Positions 7,706 through 15,981 of a stretch of 34,396 nt of DNA are shown here, piece after piece. Every line of letters starts with the position of its first letter. Positions within the stretch are counted from its first letter, which is position 1. The stretch lies in contig JAEYPA010000092.1 in NCBI GenBank assembly GCA_023411225.1, forward strand, positions 1-34,396, given 5' to 3'. Origin of the DNA: Bacillota bacterium. Its GTDB lineage: Bacteria; Bacillota; Clostridia; Lachnospirales; Lachnospiraceae. The position numbers were made by a program, and so were the translations under genes. The notes under the pieces were generated by a model. That model had not been told where the DNA came from. It ran no database searches and saw only the letters and a program-made list of their open reading frames with translations.

Positions 7706-8898
7706 TGTTCTTTCTCCTCTTTATAATTTGGGCTGTTTAATATGTCCGTACTTATATGTTCTCGAACAGATATTATCTTTTCATTCTCATCCAGAATAAG
7801 AATCTGAGGCAACTCTCGGCTTAAAAATAGTGAAATTCCTTCTGTCATACAATAAGCACCTGTATTAGCAAAAACAAATACATCTCCAATTTTAAGATCA
7901 CAGACAGGTAATTGTTTTACCAAAATATCATTTACTGTACAAAGAGATCCACACAAATTCCAGTTTTTATACTCAGTTTCATCTCTATCTGGGAATATCT
8001 GATACCTAGGCACTTTCATTGCCATCGACTGCCCATAATACACAAGATGATGAATGCCACCATCTAGTATAGCATAATTCTCTCGTTTATTTGTCTTTTT
8101 GTCAACTACTTTTGACATATAACTGCCACAATTAGCGGCTATGCTTCTTCCAAGTTCCAGCGTAATCTTTGTTTTATAAGACATATTATTTAGAAGATTT
8201 GAGAATTCCTCTAGAAATGTGGTTTCATCAAAGTCCTCTGTCTGAAAATACGCAACTGGGAAACCAGGCCCAAACTCCAATTCCCTTGTTTCAAATCCAT
8301 AATCTTTTGAGAGGGCTTGCATAAGCTGATCCAGATAATCTAACTCTCTCTTTAATTTTTTAAGCGACTGCTTCTGCGTGCCTGAAAAATATTGCAGTCC
8401 ACATATATCTATACAGTCCATCTTATCACGTTTTTTTATAAGTTCTCTAACTTCACTTTCATTTAAGCCAAACTGATTACCACTTGTAATCCTTAAAAGT
8501 ACACGAACTCTTGTATTGTACTTTGAAGCAGCGTTTTTAATCAATTTAAGCTGCTGCAGGGATTCCACTGTGAATAGCCCTACCTTTTCTCTAGACATAA
8601 TCAATTCTTTAACAAAGGATGGGGTCTTGTAAACACCGGAAATCACAAGCTTCTCCATAGGAATGTTTAACCCCTGACAGATATAAGCCTCTCCTGGCGA
8701 GCATACTTCAAAACGATCCAGTAGCTGATTAATCTCTTTGATCAAAAAGGTATTAGCCTTTACCGCGTAGCATAATTCGACATCTTTAGGCAGATGTTCC
8801 TGTAGATATTGAATTCTCTTCTTAAGCACCCCTATATCAAATACATAAACTGGTGTATCATAAGATTGAACAATCTTTTTTATTTTATTTTCATCCAT
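7681..8898 (-). CDS. Fold-type III PLP-dependent decarboxylase (LysA/BtrK-like)
   Basis: A 405-residue enzyme of the alanine-racemase-fold (type III) decarboxylase group. Visible blocks are the PLP lysine in YAVKANT (Lys47), RFEVCSPGEA, LQYFSGTQ in place of the HIGSQ of diaminopimelate decarboxylase, FGPGFPV, ELGRSIAANCG (Leu where LysA has Pro), CGSLCTVNDIL with the active-site cysteine, and GAYCMTEG. These substitutions set it apart from housekeeping LysA and are closer to decarboxylases of unusual substrates such as BtrK, which decarboxylates glutamyl-carrier protein in butirosin synthesis. I inferred this from motifs; no search was run. It sits between the adenylation enzyme (8-base overlap) and the carrier protein (25-base overlap). 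The ATG at 8898 has GGAG eight bases upstream. Confidence 0.75.
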   Translation of the reverse strand: MDENKIKKIVQSYDTPVYVFDIGVLKKRIQYLQEHLPKDVELCYAVKANTFLIKEINQLLDRFEVCSPGEAYICQGLNIPMEKLVISGVYKTPSFVKELIMSREKVGLFTVESLQQLKLIKNAASKYNTRVRVLLRITSGNQFGLNESEVRELIKKRDKMDCIDICGLQYFSGTQKQSLKKLKRELDYLDQLMQALSKDYGFETRELEFGPGFPVAYFQTEDFDETTFLEEFSNLLNNMSYKTKITLELGRSIAANCGSYMSKVVDKKTNKRENYAILDGGIHHLVYYGQSMAMKVPRYQIFPDRDETEYKNWNLCGSLCTVNDILVKQLPVCDLKIGDVFVFANTGAYCMTEGISLFLSRELPQILILDENEKIISVREHISTDILNSPNYKEEKEQWKDLSKY

Positions 8899-10411
8899 TT
8901 TTCTTTCTCCCCACACTTTCAAGTAACTGTTTTCTGTCTATCTTTCCATTTTTCGTCATTGGCATCTGCTCTACCTGCACCAATGTGCCAGGAACCATAA
9001 AAATTGGTAAAGTTTCTTTCATTCCTCGATATACTTCTTTTTTATCAGGTTTTCCAATGTAAAAACCGTATAACTTGCTCCTACTCTCCTCAAATACACA
9101 ACATGCTCTTTGAATACCGGTAATCTCCATCATTGCCTTTTCTACTTCTTCTAACTCAATTCGATGACCCATATGCTTGATTTGAAAATCCTTACGTCCT
9201 AAGAAATAGTAATTACCTTCCGAATCAAAGCGGCCCAAATCTCCAGTCCGATAAATTGGATCTATAAATCTATTATGTATAGGGTTTTGTATAAAACATT
9301 CCTTCGTTTGCAATGGTGAATTATAATATCCCATTCCTAAAGCAGTCCCTCGAACACAGATTTCGCCAATCTCCCCTGGTTCTGTAATCAGTCTATTTTG
9401 TTCACCTAACAAGATAATCTGTTCATTTGGAAATGCTTTTCCTATTGGAATTCCATTTGTCAAATCCTCCTGCCTAGTGATTCTGTAATAAGTACAGTTG
9501 CATGTGATTTCAGTCGGTCCATAAACATTAATAAATTCCGCCTTAGGCAAATGATGCATCCATATTTGAAGATGCTTTAACGGCATTACTTCTCCACTAA
9601 AAATGACTTTGTTAACATTTGTCGGTACCTTGTAGTCTAAGCCATGAAAGGTCGTGATAAGACACAATGCCGATACAGCCCAAATCATAGTTGTTATCTC
9701 ATGGTTGCAGAGGAAGTCTAATAATTCAGCTGGACGTGAAAAAAGTCCTCTAGGAACCACCACCAATGTAGCTCCTGTTTTCATAGTGGAATATAAATCT
9801 TTCACAGATACGTCGAAATCAAAAGGCGCCTGATTGGCGATTATGTCCTCTTCTTTTATTTGAAACAGGTCAGTAAATACATCTATAAAATCAATAACTG
9901 AGCGGTGATTTATAACAACTCCCTTTGGCACACCAGTAGAACCTGACGTAAAATTAGCATATAGTGGTTCTACATCAATCATGGATTCTCTGATACTTTG
10001 CAGTTTATCTGCACAAATCTCAGTCTTTTCTAAATCCTCAACTAAAAGAATCTCCTCTGGCAAAAACAATTCCAAAGCCAGTTCCTTATGTTTTTCGTCT
10101 GTAATCACTAATGGTGTCTCTATAACCTGCTTTACTTGTTTTAGTCTTGAAACTGGAAGTTCAGGATTTAACATTACATAACAGTTCCCAGCATAAACGA
10201 TACCAAAAAAAGAAGTAATAGCATTAATCCCTTTTTCCAATAGTACTGGAATAGGCATTTCTCTAGCTATTCTACCAAGTAATCCACTCCCTATTCGGCG
10301 GCTTTTTTGCAATAGTTCCTCATAACTACAACTTCCATATTCATCCACAATAGCGTCCTTTTTTGGATATCGTATTGCAGATCTCTCCATGTATTCTAAT
10401 ACGTTTCTCAT
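8891..10411 (-). CDS. Amino acid adenylation enzyme (DltA/NRPS A-domain-like)
   Basis: A 506-residue stand-alone adenylation enzyme. Core motifs in order are A3 NFTSGSTGVPKGV (153-165), A4 FDFDVS with the amino-group-binding Asp200, A5 VYGPTE (296-301), A7 YRTGDLG (387-393), A8 GRKDFQIKHMGHRIELEEVE (405-424) and A10 NGKIDR with Lys490. The length and the layout match DltA, which activates D-alanine. The A4 Asp indicates an amino acid substrate with a free alpha-amino group; the next pocket residues (V201, K204) differ from what I recall for DltA, so the substrate may not be D-alanine. It is the first gene of the operon and should load the carrier protein at 7475-7705. Confidence 0.85.
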   Translation of the reverse strand: MRNVLEYMERSAIRYPKKDAIVDEYGSCSYEELLQKSRRIGSGLLGRIAREMPIPVLLEKGINAITSFFGIVYAGNCYVMLNPELPVSRLKQVKQVIETPLVITDEKHKELALELFLPEEILLVEDLEKTEICADKLQSIRESMIDVEPLYANFTSGSTGVPKGVVINHRSVIDFIDVFTDLFQIKEEDIIANQAPFDFDVSVKDLYSTMKTGATLVVVPRGLFSRPAELLDFLCNHEITTMIWAVSALCLITTFHGLDYKVPTNVNKVIFSGEVMPLKHLQIWMHHLPKAEFINVYGPTEITCNCTYYRITRQEDLTNGIPIGKAFPNEQIILLGEQNRLITEPGEIGEICVRGTALGMGYYNSPLQTKECFIQNPIHNRFIDPIYRTGDLGRFDSEGNYYFLGRKDFQIKHMGHRIELEEVEKAMMEITGIQRACCVFEESRSKLYGFYIGKPDKKEVYRGMKETLPIFMVPGTLVQVEQMPMTKNGKIDRKQLLESVGRKKNG

Positions 10412-10474
10412 GCTATTTGGTTACTCCCCTTCACAAAACTTACTATTTGATTACCTCTTTTACTAGCATGGTCA

Positions 10475-10503
10475 ATTATAACTCTTTTTCCTTAAAGTGT
10501 AAA
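10475..10503 (-). promoter_or_regulatory. Promoter of the dlt-like operon
   Basis: On the minus strand TTTACA (10503-10498), a 17-bp spacer and TATAAT (10480-10475) form a near-consensus sigma-A promoter 64 bp upstream of the adenylation gene and just downstream of the copA terminator. Confidence 0.7.
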
Positions 10504-10528
10504 TTGGAAATAACTTGTTATATAATAA

Positions 10529-10574
10529 AGGCTATTGCATCCCAGTCTATTTCTCAACTAGTTTGCAATAGCCT
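10529..10574 (-). terminator. Hairpin terminator after copA
   Basis: AGGCTATTGCA (10529-10539) and its perfect complement (10564-10574) form an 11-bp stem with a 24-base loop, followed on the minus strand by a T-rich but broken tract. It lies seven bases past the copA stop codon. Confidence 0.65.
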
Positions 10575-10580
10575 CTATTA

Positions 10581-10790
10581 TTACTGGATAGAAACTACTT
10601 TATAATCCTGATCCTCTACAGTCTTTTTTAACACTTCATTACCTATCCCTGCATTTAAAGTAACAACTGCTGTTCCTGCCTCGTGACTTACTACTGCTTC
10701 TGTCACTTGAGGAAGTGCCTCCAAAGACTTCTTTACTCTAGCCTCACAGTGTCCACACATCATACCTTCAATTGTCATTGTTTTCTTCAT
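10581..10790 (-). CDS. Possible internally initiated CopZ-like copper chaperone
   Basis: Within copA and in the same frame, Met772 (ATG at 10790) is preceded by GAGGG seven bases upstream. Initiation there would give a free 69-residue HMA protein with the GMMCGHC copper site, the size of a normal CopZ. The sequence shows the start signal; that it is used is an inference. A separate copZ was not seen in the operon. Confidence 0.35.
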   Translation of the reverse strand: MKKTMTIEGMMCGHCEARVKKSLEALPQVTEAVVSHEAGTAVVTLNAGIGNEVLKKTVEDQDYKVVSIQ

Positions 10791-13103
10791 ATCTTTTCCC
10801 TCAACTTTCTTCGCTCTTTTCTTCTTTTTATCTTTTCTTGCATCGTAAATATTTATAAAATTCAGACGAAGTGCATTGGTAACCACACAAAAACTGGATA
10901 AGCTCATGGCTGCTGCGCCAAACGTTGGATTTAACTCCCATTGAAATAATGAAATAAATACCCCTGCAGCAAGTGGAATTCCAATAATATTATAAATAAA
11001 GGCCCAAAATAGGTTTTCATGAATATTTCTCAGAGTGCCACGACTTAAACGTATGGCAGCAGGAACATCTCTTAGTGTACTTTTCATTAATACAACATTG
11101 GCTGCGTCAATGGCAATGTCAGTACCTGCTCCAATGGCAATACCCATGTCGGCTCTAGTCAGGGCTGGAGCATCATTGATTCCATCTCCCACCATAGTTA
11201 CCTTCCCTTGTTCTTTTAAAGATCGAATGACACTTTCTTTACCATCTGGAAGAACACCGGCTATCACTTCATCCACTAAGGCCTGCTTTCCAATTGCAAC
11301 AGCGGTTCTTTCATTGTCCCCTGTCAGCATGACCACACGAATTCCCATATTTTTTAGTTCTTTTACAGCTTTAGGACTATCAGCCTTTATAACATCTGCA
11401 ACCGCAATTATACCAAGGAGACTGCCTCCCTTAGCAAAGTACAATGGTGTCTTTCCTTCCTCTGCTAGCTGTATGGCCAAATCTCTCATTTTATCAGGGA
11501 CCTCAGCCAGTGTATGAATAAAGTTATAATTTCCACCAGCTAATAATTCATTCTCACAATAAGCTTTAAGCCCATTACCAGGTAAGGCAGTAAAATCCGT
11601 AAGTACTATCTCATCAGTTGTTTTATCTTTCGCAAAGTCCAAAATGGCCCGTGCCAATGGATGCTCGCTTTTTTGTTCCAAAGCATTTGCATAGCTTAGT
11701 AACTGTTGCTCTGATACAGTCTCAGCAGGGAACAGATCTGTCACCTTAGGTTCACCACTTGTAATGGTTCCTGTTTTGTCTAAGACCACGATTTCTGTCT
11801 TTCCTATTTCCTCTAAGGATTCTGCTGTCTTAAACATAATGCCATTTTTGGCACCAATCCCATTACCAACCATAATGGCTACAGGAGTTGCTAATCCTAA
11901 AGCACATGGGCAGCTAATTACCAAGACAGCAATTCCTCTTGCCAAGGAATAACCGAAGCTTTGACCTGCAATCAACCAACCCAATATGGTTACAAGTGCA
12001 ATTCCAATCACAATTGGAACAAACACACCGGATACCCTGTCTGCCACCTTGGCAATTGGTGCTTTTGTAGCAGCTGCATCGCTAACCATTTGAATAATCT
12101 GAGACAAGGTAGTATCCTCTCCAACTTTGGTAGCCTGACACTTCATATATCCAGACTGATTGAGAGTAGCTGCAGATACCGAATCTCCTGTAGTCTTATC
12201 TACTGGAATGCTTTCTCCGGTCAATGCAGATTCATTGACCGCACTACTTCCTTCGATTACCACACCATCCACCGGGATATTCTCTCCAGGCCGTACCACA
12301 AAAAGATCTCCAATCTTTACCTCTCCTATAGCCACCTGAACTTCTTCTCCATCTTTAAGTACCATAGCTGTCTTAGGTGCAAGCTTCATAAGGCCCTTTA
12401 AAGCATCCGTGGTTCTACCTTTGGAACGGGCTTCCAACATCTTACCTACTGTAATCAAAGTAAGAATCGTTGCAGCAGTTTCAAAATAGAATTCATTCAT
12501 GTAAGACCCGACTGCTTGCATATCTCCTCTTACCTGGGCATCAGTCATGGCAAATAAGGCATATGTGCTATATAGAAAAGCAGCTGTAGATCCTAGAGCA
12601 ACCAAGGTATCCATATTAGGCGAACGATGAATCAGGCTTTTAAAACCACTGGTAAAAAACTTCTGGTTAATGACCATAATGATACTTGCTAATAGAAGTT
12701 GAACCAGACCCATCGCTACATGATTACCATTTAAAAAGGATGGTAGTGGCCAGTTCCACAACATATGCCCCATTGAGAAATACAATAATACAGGCAAAAA
12801 AATCAAAGAAAGAATCAATCTTTTTTTAAGGATTGGGGTCTCCTTATCCTTTAGTGCATCTCCTTCGTTATCCACGGCGATACTTTTTCCACTATCCCCA
12901 TGACTCCCCTTTTTCATTGCCCCATATCCTGCGTCTTCCACAGCCTTTATAATATCAGAAGTGCTGGCTGTTCCCTCTACTCCCATGGAATTTGTAAGTA
13001 GACTTACTGAGCAGGAAGTAACACCTGGTACCTTGGCCACAGCCTTTTCTACTCTTGCACTACAGGCCGCACAACTCATTCCGGTTATATTATATTGTTC
13101 CAT
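10581..13103 (-). CDS. copA: Copper-exporting P1B-type ATPase with N- and C-terminal HMA domains
   Basis: An 840-residue Cu(I) efflux ATPase. An N-terminal HMA domain carries GMSCAACSARV (Cys11, Cys14), followed by membrane helices, TGES (295-298), the ion-path motif SCPC (398-400), the phosphorylated Asp442 in DKTGT, SEHPLA, and the hinge GDGINDAPAL. This is the CopA pattern (CPC) rather than the Zn/Cd type. Unusually, a 69-residue CopZ-like domain with GMMCGHCEARV is attached after the last membrane helix (from residue 772). It follows csoR by 16 bases with AGGAGG and is expected to be induced by Cu(I). See the separate internal start at 10790. Confidence 0.95.
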   Translation of the reverse strand: MEQYNITGMSCAACSARVEKAVAKVPGVTSCSVSLLTNSMGVEGTASTSDIIKAVEDAGYGAMKKGSHGDSGKSIAVDNEGDALKDKETPILKKRLILSLIFLPVLLYFSMGHMLWNWPLPSFLNGNHVAMGLVQLLLASIIMVINQKFFTSGFKSLIHRSPNMDTLVALGSTAAFLYSTYALFAMTDAQVRGDMQAVGSYMNEFYFETAATILTLITVGKMLEARSKGRTTDALKGLMKLAPKTAMVLKDGEEVQVAIGEVKIGDLFVVRPGENIPVDGVVIEGSSAVNESALTGESIPVDKTTGDSVSAATLNQSGYMKCQATKVGEDTTLSQIIQMVSDAAATKAPIAKVADRVSGVFVPIVIGIALVTILGWLIAGQSFGYSLARGIAVLVISCPCALGLATPVAIMVGNGIGAKNGIMFKTAESLEEIGKTEIVVLDKTGTITSGEPKVTDLFPAETVSEQQLLSYANALEQKSEHPLARAILDFAKDKTTDEIVLTDFTALPGNGLKAYCENELLAGGNYNFIHTLAEVPDKMRDLAIQLAEEGKTPLYFAKGGSLLGIIAVADVIKADSPKAVKELKNMGIRVVMLTGDNERTAVAIGKQALVDEVIAGVLPDGKESVIRSLKEQGKVTMVGDGINDAPALTRADMGIAIGAGTDIAIDAANVVLMKSTLRDVPAAIRLSRGTLRNIHENLFWAFIYNIIGIPLAAGVFISLFQWELNPTFGAAAMSLSSFCVVTNALRLNFINIYDARKDKKKKRAKKVEGKDMKKTMTIEGMMCGHCEARVKKSLEALPQVTEAVVSHEAGTAVVTLNAGIGNEVLKKTVEDQDYKVVSIQ

Positions 13104-13119
13104 ATCTTCCTCCTATTCT

Positions 13120-13425
13120 CTATTTCATAAGTTTTTGCAAAGTTGTAACTAATTCATCCACAGTCTCCTCTTTGCCTTCTTTAATATCATTAATAACACA
13201 GGATTTAATATGATTAGCAAGTAGCTTCTTGTTGAAACTGTTTAGAGCCGCATTCACTGCTGCTACCTGAGTTAATATATCCACACAATAACAATCCTTC
13301 TCCACCATTCCCTTAATACCACGGATTTGTCCTTCAATCCGATTCAGTCGGTGAATTAAATCCTTATACTCCTTTTCTGAACGCTCCTTCGTCTCATGAC
13401 AACTGCATTCCTTCTTCTCATTCAT
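13120..13425 (-). CDS. csoR: CsoR-family copper-sensing repressor
   Basis: A 101-residue all-helical repressor. The Cu(I) ligand set of CsoR is present with exact spacing: Cys47, His72 (25 later) and Cys76 (4 later), in DCYCVDI and ANHIKSC, and the N-terminal helix reads HRLNRIEGQIRGI as in the family. Extra cysteines lie near the N-terminus (ECSCH). The start at 13425 is favoured by AGAGGTG five bases upstream over a longer version starting at 13446. It is first in the csoR-copA operon and should repress the promoter at 13450-13478, releasing it on Cu(I) binding. Confidence 0.93.
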   Translation of the reverse strand: MNEKKECSCHETKERSEKEYKDLIHRLNRIEGQIRGIKGMVEKDCYCVDILTQVAAVNAALNSFNKKLLANHIKSCVINDIKEGKEETVDELVTTLQKLMK

Positions 13426-13449
13426 ATAATCACCTCTCTTATACACTGT

Positions 13450-13478
13450 ATTATATACCCCCTAGGGGTATATTGCAA
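13450..13478 (-). promoter_or_regulatory. csoR-copA promoter with CsoR operator in the spacer
   Basis: On the minus strand TTGCAA (13478-13473), a 17-bp spacer and TATAAT (13455-13450) form the promoter. The spacer holds the G/C-tract dyad TATACCCC-CTA-GGGGTATA (13454-13472), the known form of a CsoR operator. Repressor binding would block polymerase directly. Confidence 0.9.
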
Positions 13479-13637
13479 GCTTTTTATTAAATACTATTAT
13501 TATGCTTTAAGAGATACCATTGTAGTCAAATAACTGGCACCTCCTTTTCTGATAGAACACTGTTTGTTATTATTCGTCACATTTAAACTTTACATTGCAT
13601 AATATAATATAAAAGTACAATGTTAGGATTGAGCGAT

Positions 13638-13955
13638 ATGATTTTTCAGCTATACCAATTTTTCTTTGTATTTATAGTACCAGGACTAATCGGTGCATTA
13701 GCTTTTAGCATCGTTGCACGTCTTAGAACTGAAATCCAATGGACCACAGGTCTCATAATAGGTCTATTAACATTTACTACTATGATTACAGGTCTTTATT
13801 TTATTAAAAACATAACTACTGTGTCCGCTTTACTAGATGAACTTAAGTGTCTGAGTTTTACAAGAAGATATATCTTACTAAGTACCGGAATCAGCATATT
13901 CTATGGAGGTACTCTTGGCCTGATTAGACGATTATTCACCTGCATGAAACGATAA
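13638..13955 (+). CDS. Small membrane protein, unknown function
   Basis: The only plus-strand gene called in the window, 105 residues. It has about three hydrophobic helices (residues about 4-25, 36-55 and 78-97) and positively charged ends (RRLFTCMKR). The ATG at 13638 has AGGA nine bases upstream; the in-frame ATG at 13620 would sit only a few bases from the expected transcription start and lacks a ribosome site. A TATAAT at 13603-13608 may be its -10, with no good -35. It is transcribed towards the capsule-type genes and divergent from csoR. I do not recognise a family. Confidence 0.6.
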   Translation: MIFQLYQFFFVFIVPGLIGALAFSIVARLRTEIQWTTGLIIGLLTFTTMITGLYFIKNITTVSALLDELKCLSFTRRYILLSTGISIFYGGTLGLIRRLFTCMKR

Positions 13956-13966
13956 TATTCAATATA

Positions 13967-14013
13967 AGGGTATGCTACTATATGACTAAGCATAGTCATT
14001 AGTAACACACCCT
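13967..14013. terminator. Hairpin between convergent genes
   Basis: A long imperfect hairpin: AGGGT (13967-13971) pairs with ACCCT (14009-14013), and ATGACTA (13982-13988) pairs with TAGTCAT (13993-13999) around a 4-base loop. It separates the plus-strand membrane gene from the minus-strand dehydratase and may end both transcripts, though the T tracts on either side are weak. Confidence 0.5.
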
Positions 14014-14017
14014 AATC

Positions 14018-15895
14018 TTATTCATATTTTTCATTTACAATAACGTTTACTTCTTTGGAATCTCTGTAAGTTGGTACAATTCTTTTCAAGGTATCCCTTA
14101 TATCCAAGGAAGATCCTGTTTCTAAGACTGTTCTAAGCTGTTCTAACCCATCTTCTACTTCTTCTCTAGTAACATTATTTTGATTTTCAATAAAAATCTT
14201 ATTATTGGCGGTAGCAATCAGTTCATCTGATTTTGTTAATAATTCTTCATATAATTTTTCTCCTGGCCGTAATCCGGTTTCTACAATCTTTATATCGTTG
14301 TATGGAACATAGCCAGATAACCGAATAAGATTTTCTGCCAAATCCAGAATTTTTACAGGTTTTCCCATGTCTAGTACATATATTTCAGATTTATTGGCCA
14401 TTGCTCCAGCCTCTAGCACTAATTGAACAGCCTCTGTAATTGTCATAAAAAATCGAACAATTCTTTTATCGGTTATGGTTACCGGTCCACCTTCTGCAAT
14501 TTGTTTCTGAAAAAGTGGGATTACTGAGCCATTGGAACCTAACACGTTCCCAAACCTAACTGCCACAAACTCCGTTTTACTAGTATCCTTCATACTTTGA
14601 AGAATCATTTCACAATACCTCTTACTAGCTCCCATTATATTGGTGGGGTTAACAGCCTTATCCGTAGAAACCAGTACAAACCGCTCCACTCTATGCTTTA
14701 CAGCTGCCATAACCAGATTATATGTTCCAAAGATATTGTTTCGTATTGCTTCATCCGGGCAATCTTCCATTAATGGCACATGCTTATGGGCTGCAGCATG
14801 GAAGACGATCTGTGGCTTATACTTTTCAAATATTTTATCTATCTTATCCTGATCGCGGATAGACGCAATCTCTACCTGAAGCTTAAAACTATTGTTATAC
14901 CTACGTATTAACTCCTGCTGTATGTCATACGCATTGTTCTCATATATGTCAAGTATAATCAGCTTTTTTGGCTTTGCATTAGCAATTTGACGACATAATT
15001 CGGAGCCAATACTTCCTCCACCCCCGGTAACTAAAATGACCTTTCTATATAGAAAGTGATTTATTTCACATGAGTCTAGATTTACACAATCTCTACCAAG
15101 AAGTTCCTCTAAACGAATCTCCCTAACTTTACTCCATAGCGTTTCCTCGGGATTGGAACACATAAAAGCCAGATTATCCGGTAGAATTTGAACCTTACAT
15201 TTTAACTTAGCACATTCCTCTAATATTTCCATTTGTCGTTTTGTACTTATAGATGGAATAGCGATGACAATTTCTCTCACATTCTCCTGTGTTAAGATTT
15301 CCTTTAGATATTTAATTGGTCCTTTAATCTCTATGTTATGAATTCTCTTTCCTATCTTCTCTTCGCTATCATCAATTATACACACTGGATAATAGTGACT
15401 ATGGGGATTACTCTGTAGCTCCTCAACAAGTTTCACTCCTGCTTCCCCTGCCCCTATTATGGCAACATGAATTTGATTCGATACCCTTTTGATACTCCGG
15501 CTCAATCTGTATTGTCGATAACAAAGCCTAATCATAAGCATACCGAGTAAGTAAAGAGCATATACACTAAGACTATATAAGCTTTGCTCATAAGTTCCCG
15601 GTAATAATAACTCTACAATAAGATACAAGAAATATCCGGTAACTCCCCCAAGAAGTAACATCAAGTATTCTTTACTTTGTGCATACCTCCATAGACTGTC
15701 ATAGGTTCTATATATAATCTGGGAACCTGCGCCGCAAACTACCATAAGACAAATATGAGCAATGAGGTACCAAGGAGCCTGATTATTCATTCCTATCTGA
15801 TTTCCAAATAACAAATACAAAATAAGGCTTATTGAGACTAGAAGCAGAAAATCTAGAATTAAGACCATCTCCTGTCTATATCTACTAAGTTTCAA
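14018..15895 (-). CDS. Membrane-bound UDP-sugar 4,6-dehydratase (CapD/WbpM/PglF type)
   Basis: About 625 residues (numbering here from the upstream ATG). Four N-terminal membrane helices (about 15-130) precede a first Rossmann region (IIGAGEAGVKL, about 152) and a catalytic SDR domain with TGGGGSIGS (295-303), HAAAHKHVP and the Ser415-Met426-Lys430 triad (STDKAVNPTNIMGASK) in which Met replaces the usual Tyr, typical of the large 4,6-dehydratases. The likely reaction is UDP-GlcNAc to a 4-keto-6-deoxy sugar for surface glycans. A TTG at 15895 has GGAGG seven bases upstream and is chosen; the ATG at 15910 lacks a ribosome site. It lies 72 bases downstream of the phosphatase gene. Confidence 0.88.
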   Translation of the reverse strand: MKLSRYRQEMVLILDFLLLVSISLILYLLFGNQIGMNNQAPWYLIAHICLMVVCGAGSQIIYRTYDSLWRYAQSKEYLMLLLGGVTGYFLYLIVELLLPGTYEQSLYSLSVYALYLLGMLMIRLCYRQYRLSRSIKRVSNQIHVAIIGAGEAGVKLVEELQSNPHSHYYPVCIIDDSEEKIGKRIHNIEIKGPIKYLKEILTQENVREIVIAIPSISTKRQMEILEECAKLKCKVQILPDNLAFMCSNPEETLWSKVREIRLEELLGRDCVNLDSCEINHFLYRKVILVTGGGGSIGSELCRQIANAKPKKLIILDIYENNAYDIQQELIRRYNNSFKLQVEIASIRDQDKIDKIFEKYKPQIVFHAAAHKHVPLMEDCPDEAIRNNIFGTYNLVMAAVKHRVERFVLVSTDKAVNPTNIMGASKRYCEMILQSMKDTSKTEFVAVRFGNVLGSNGSVIPLFQKQIAEGGPVTITDKRIVRFFMTITEAVQLVLEAGAMANKSEIYVLDMGKPVKILDLAENLIRLSGYVPYNDIKIVETGLRPGEKLYEELLTKSDELIATANNKIFIENQNNVTREEVEDGLEQLRTVLETGSSLDIRDTLKRIVPTYRDSKEVNVIVNEKYE

Positions 15896-15981
15896 ATTCT
15901 TCGCCTCCATGCATAAAATATGTAGATTTCATTGGTTTTTTGTCTAACCATAATCCATTATATTCTACTTGTTAACTATAG

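Noticed and set aside
4908..10411. Straight annotation as a D-alanylation (dltABCD) operon
   Set aside because: The decarboxylase and the altered gene order argue against ordinary D-alanine esterification of teichoic acid, so the dlt names were not assigned.
11035..11517. Long plus-strand ORFs opposite copA and other genes
   Set aside because: They are antisense to strongly supported genes, lack ribosome sites and have unlikely composition.
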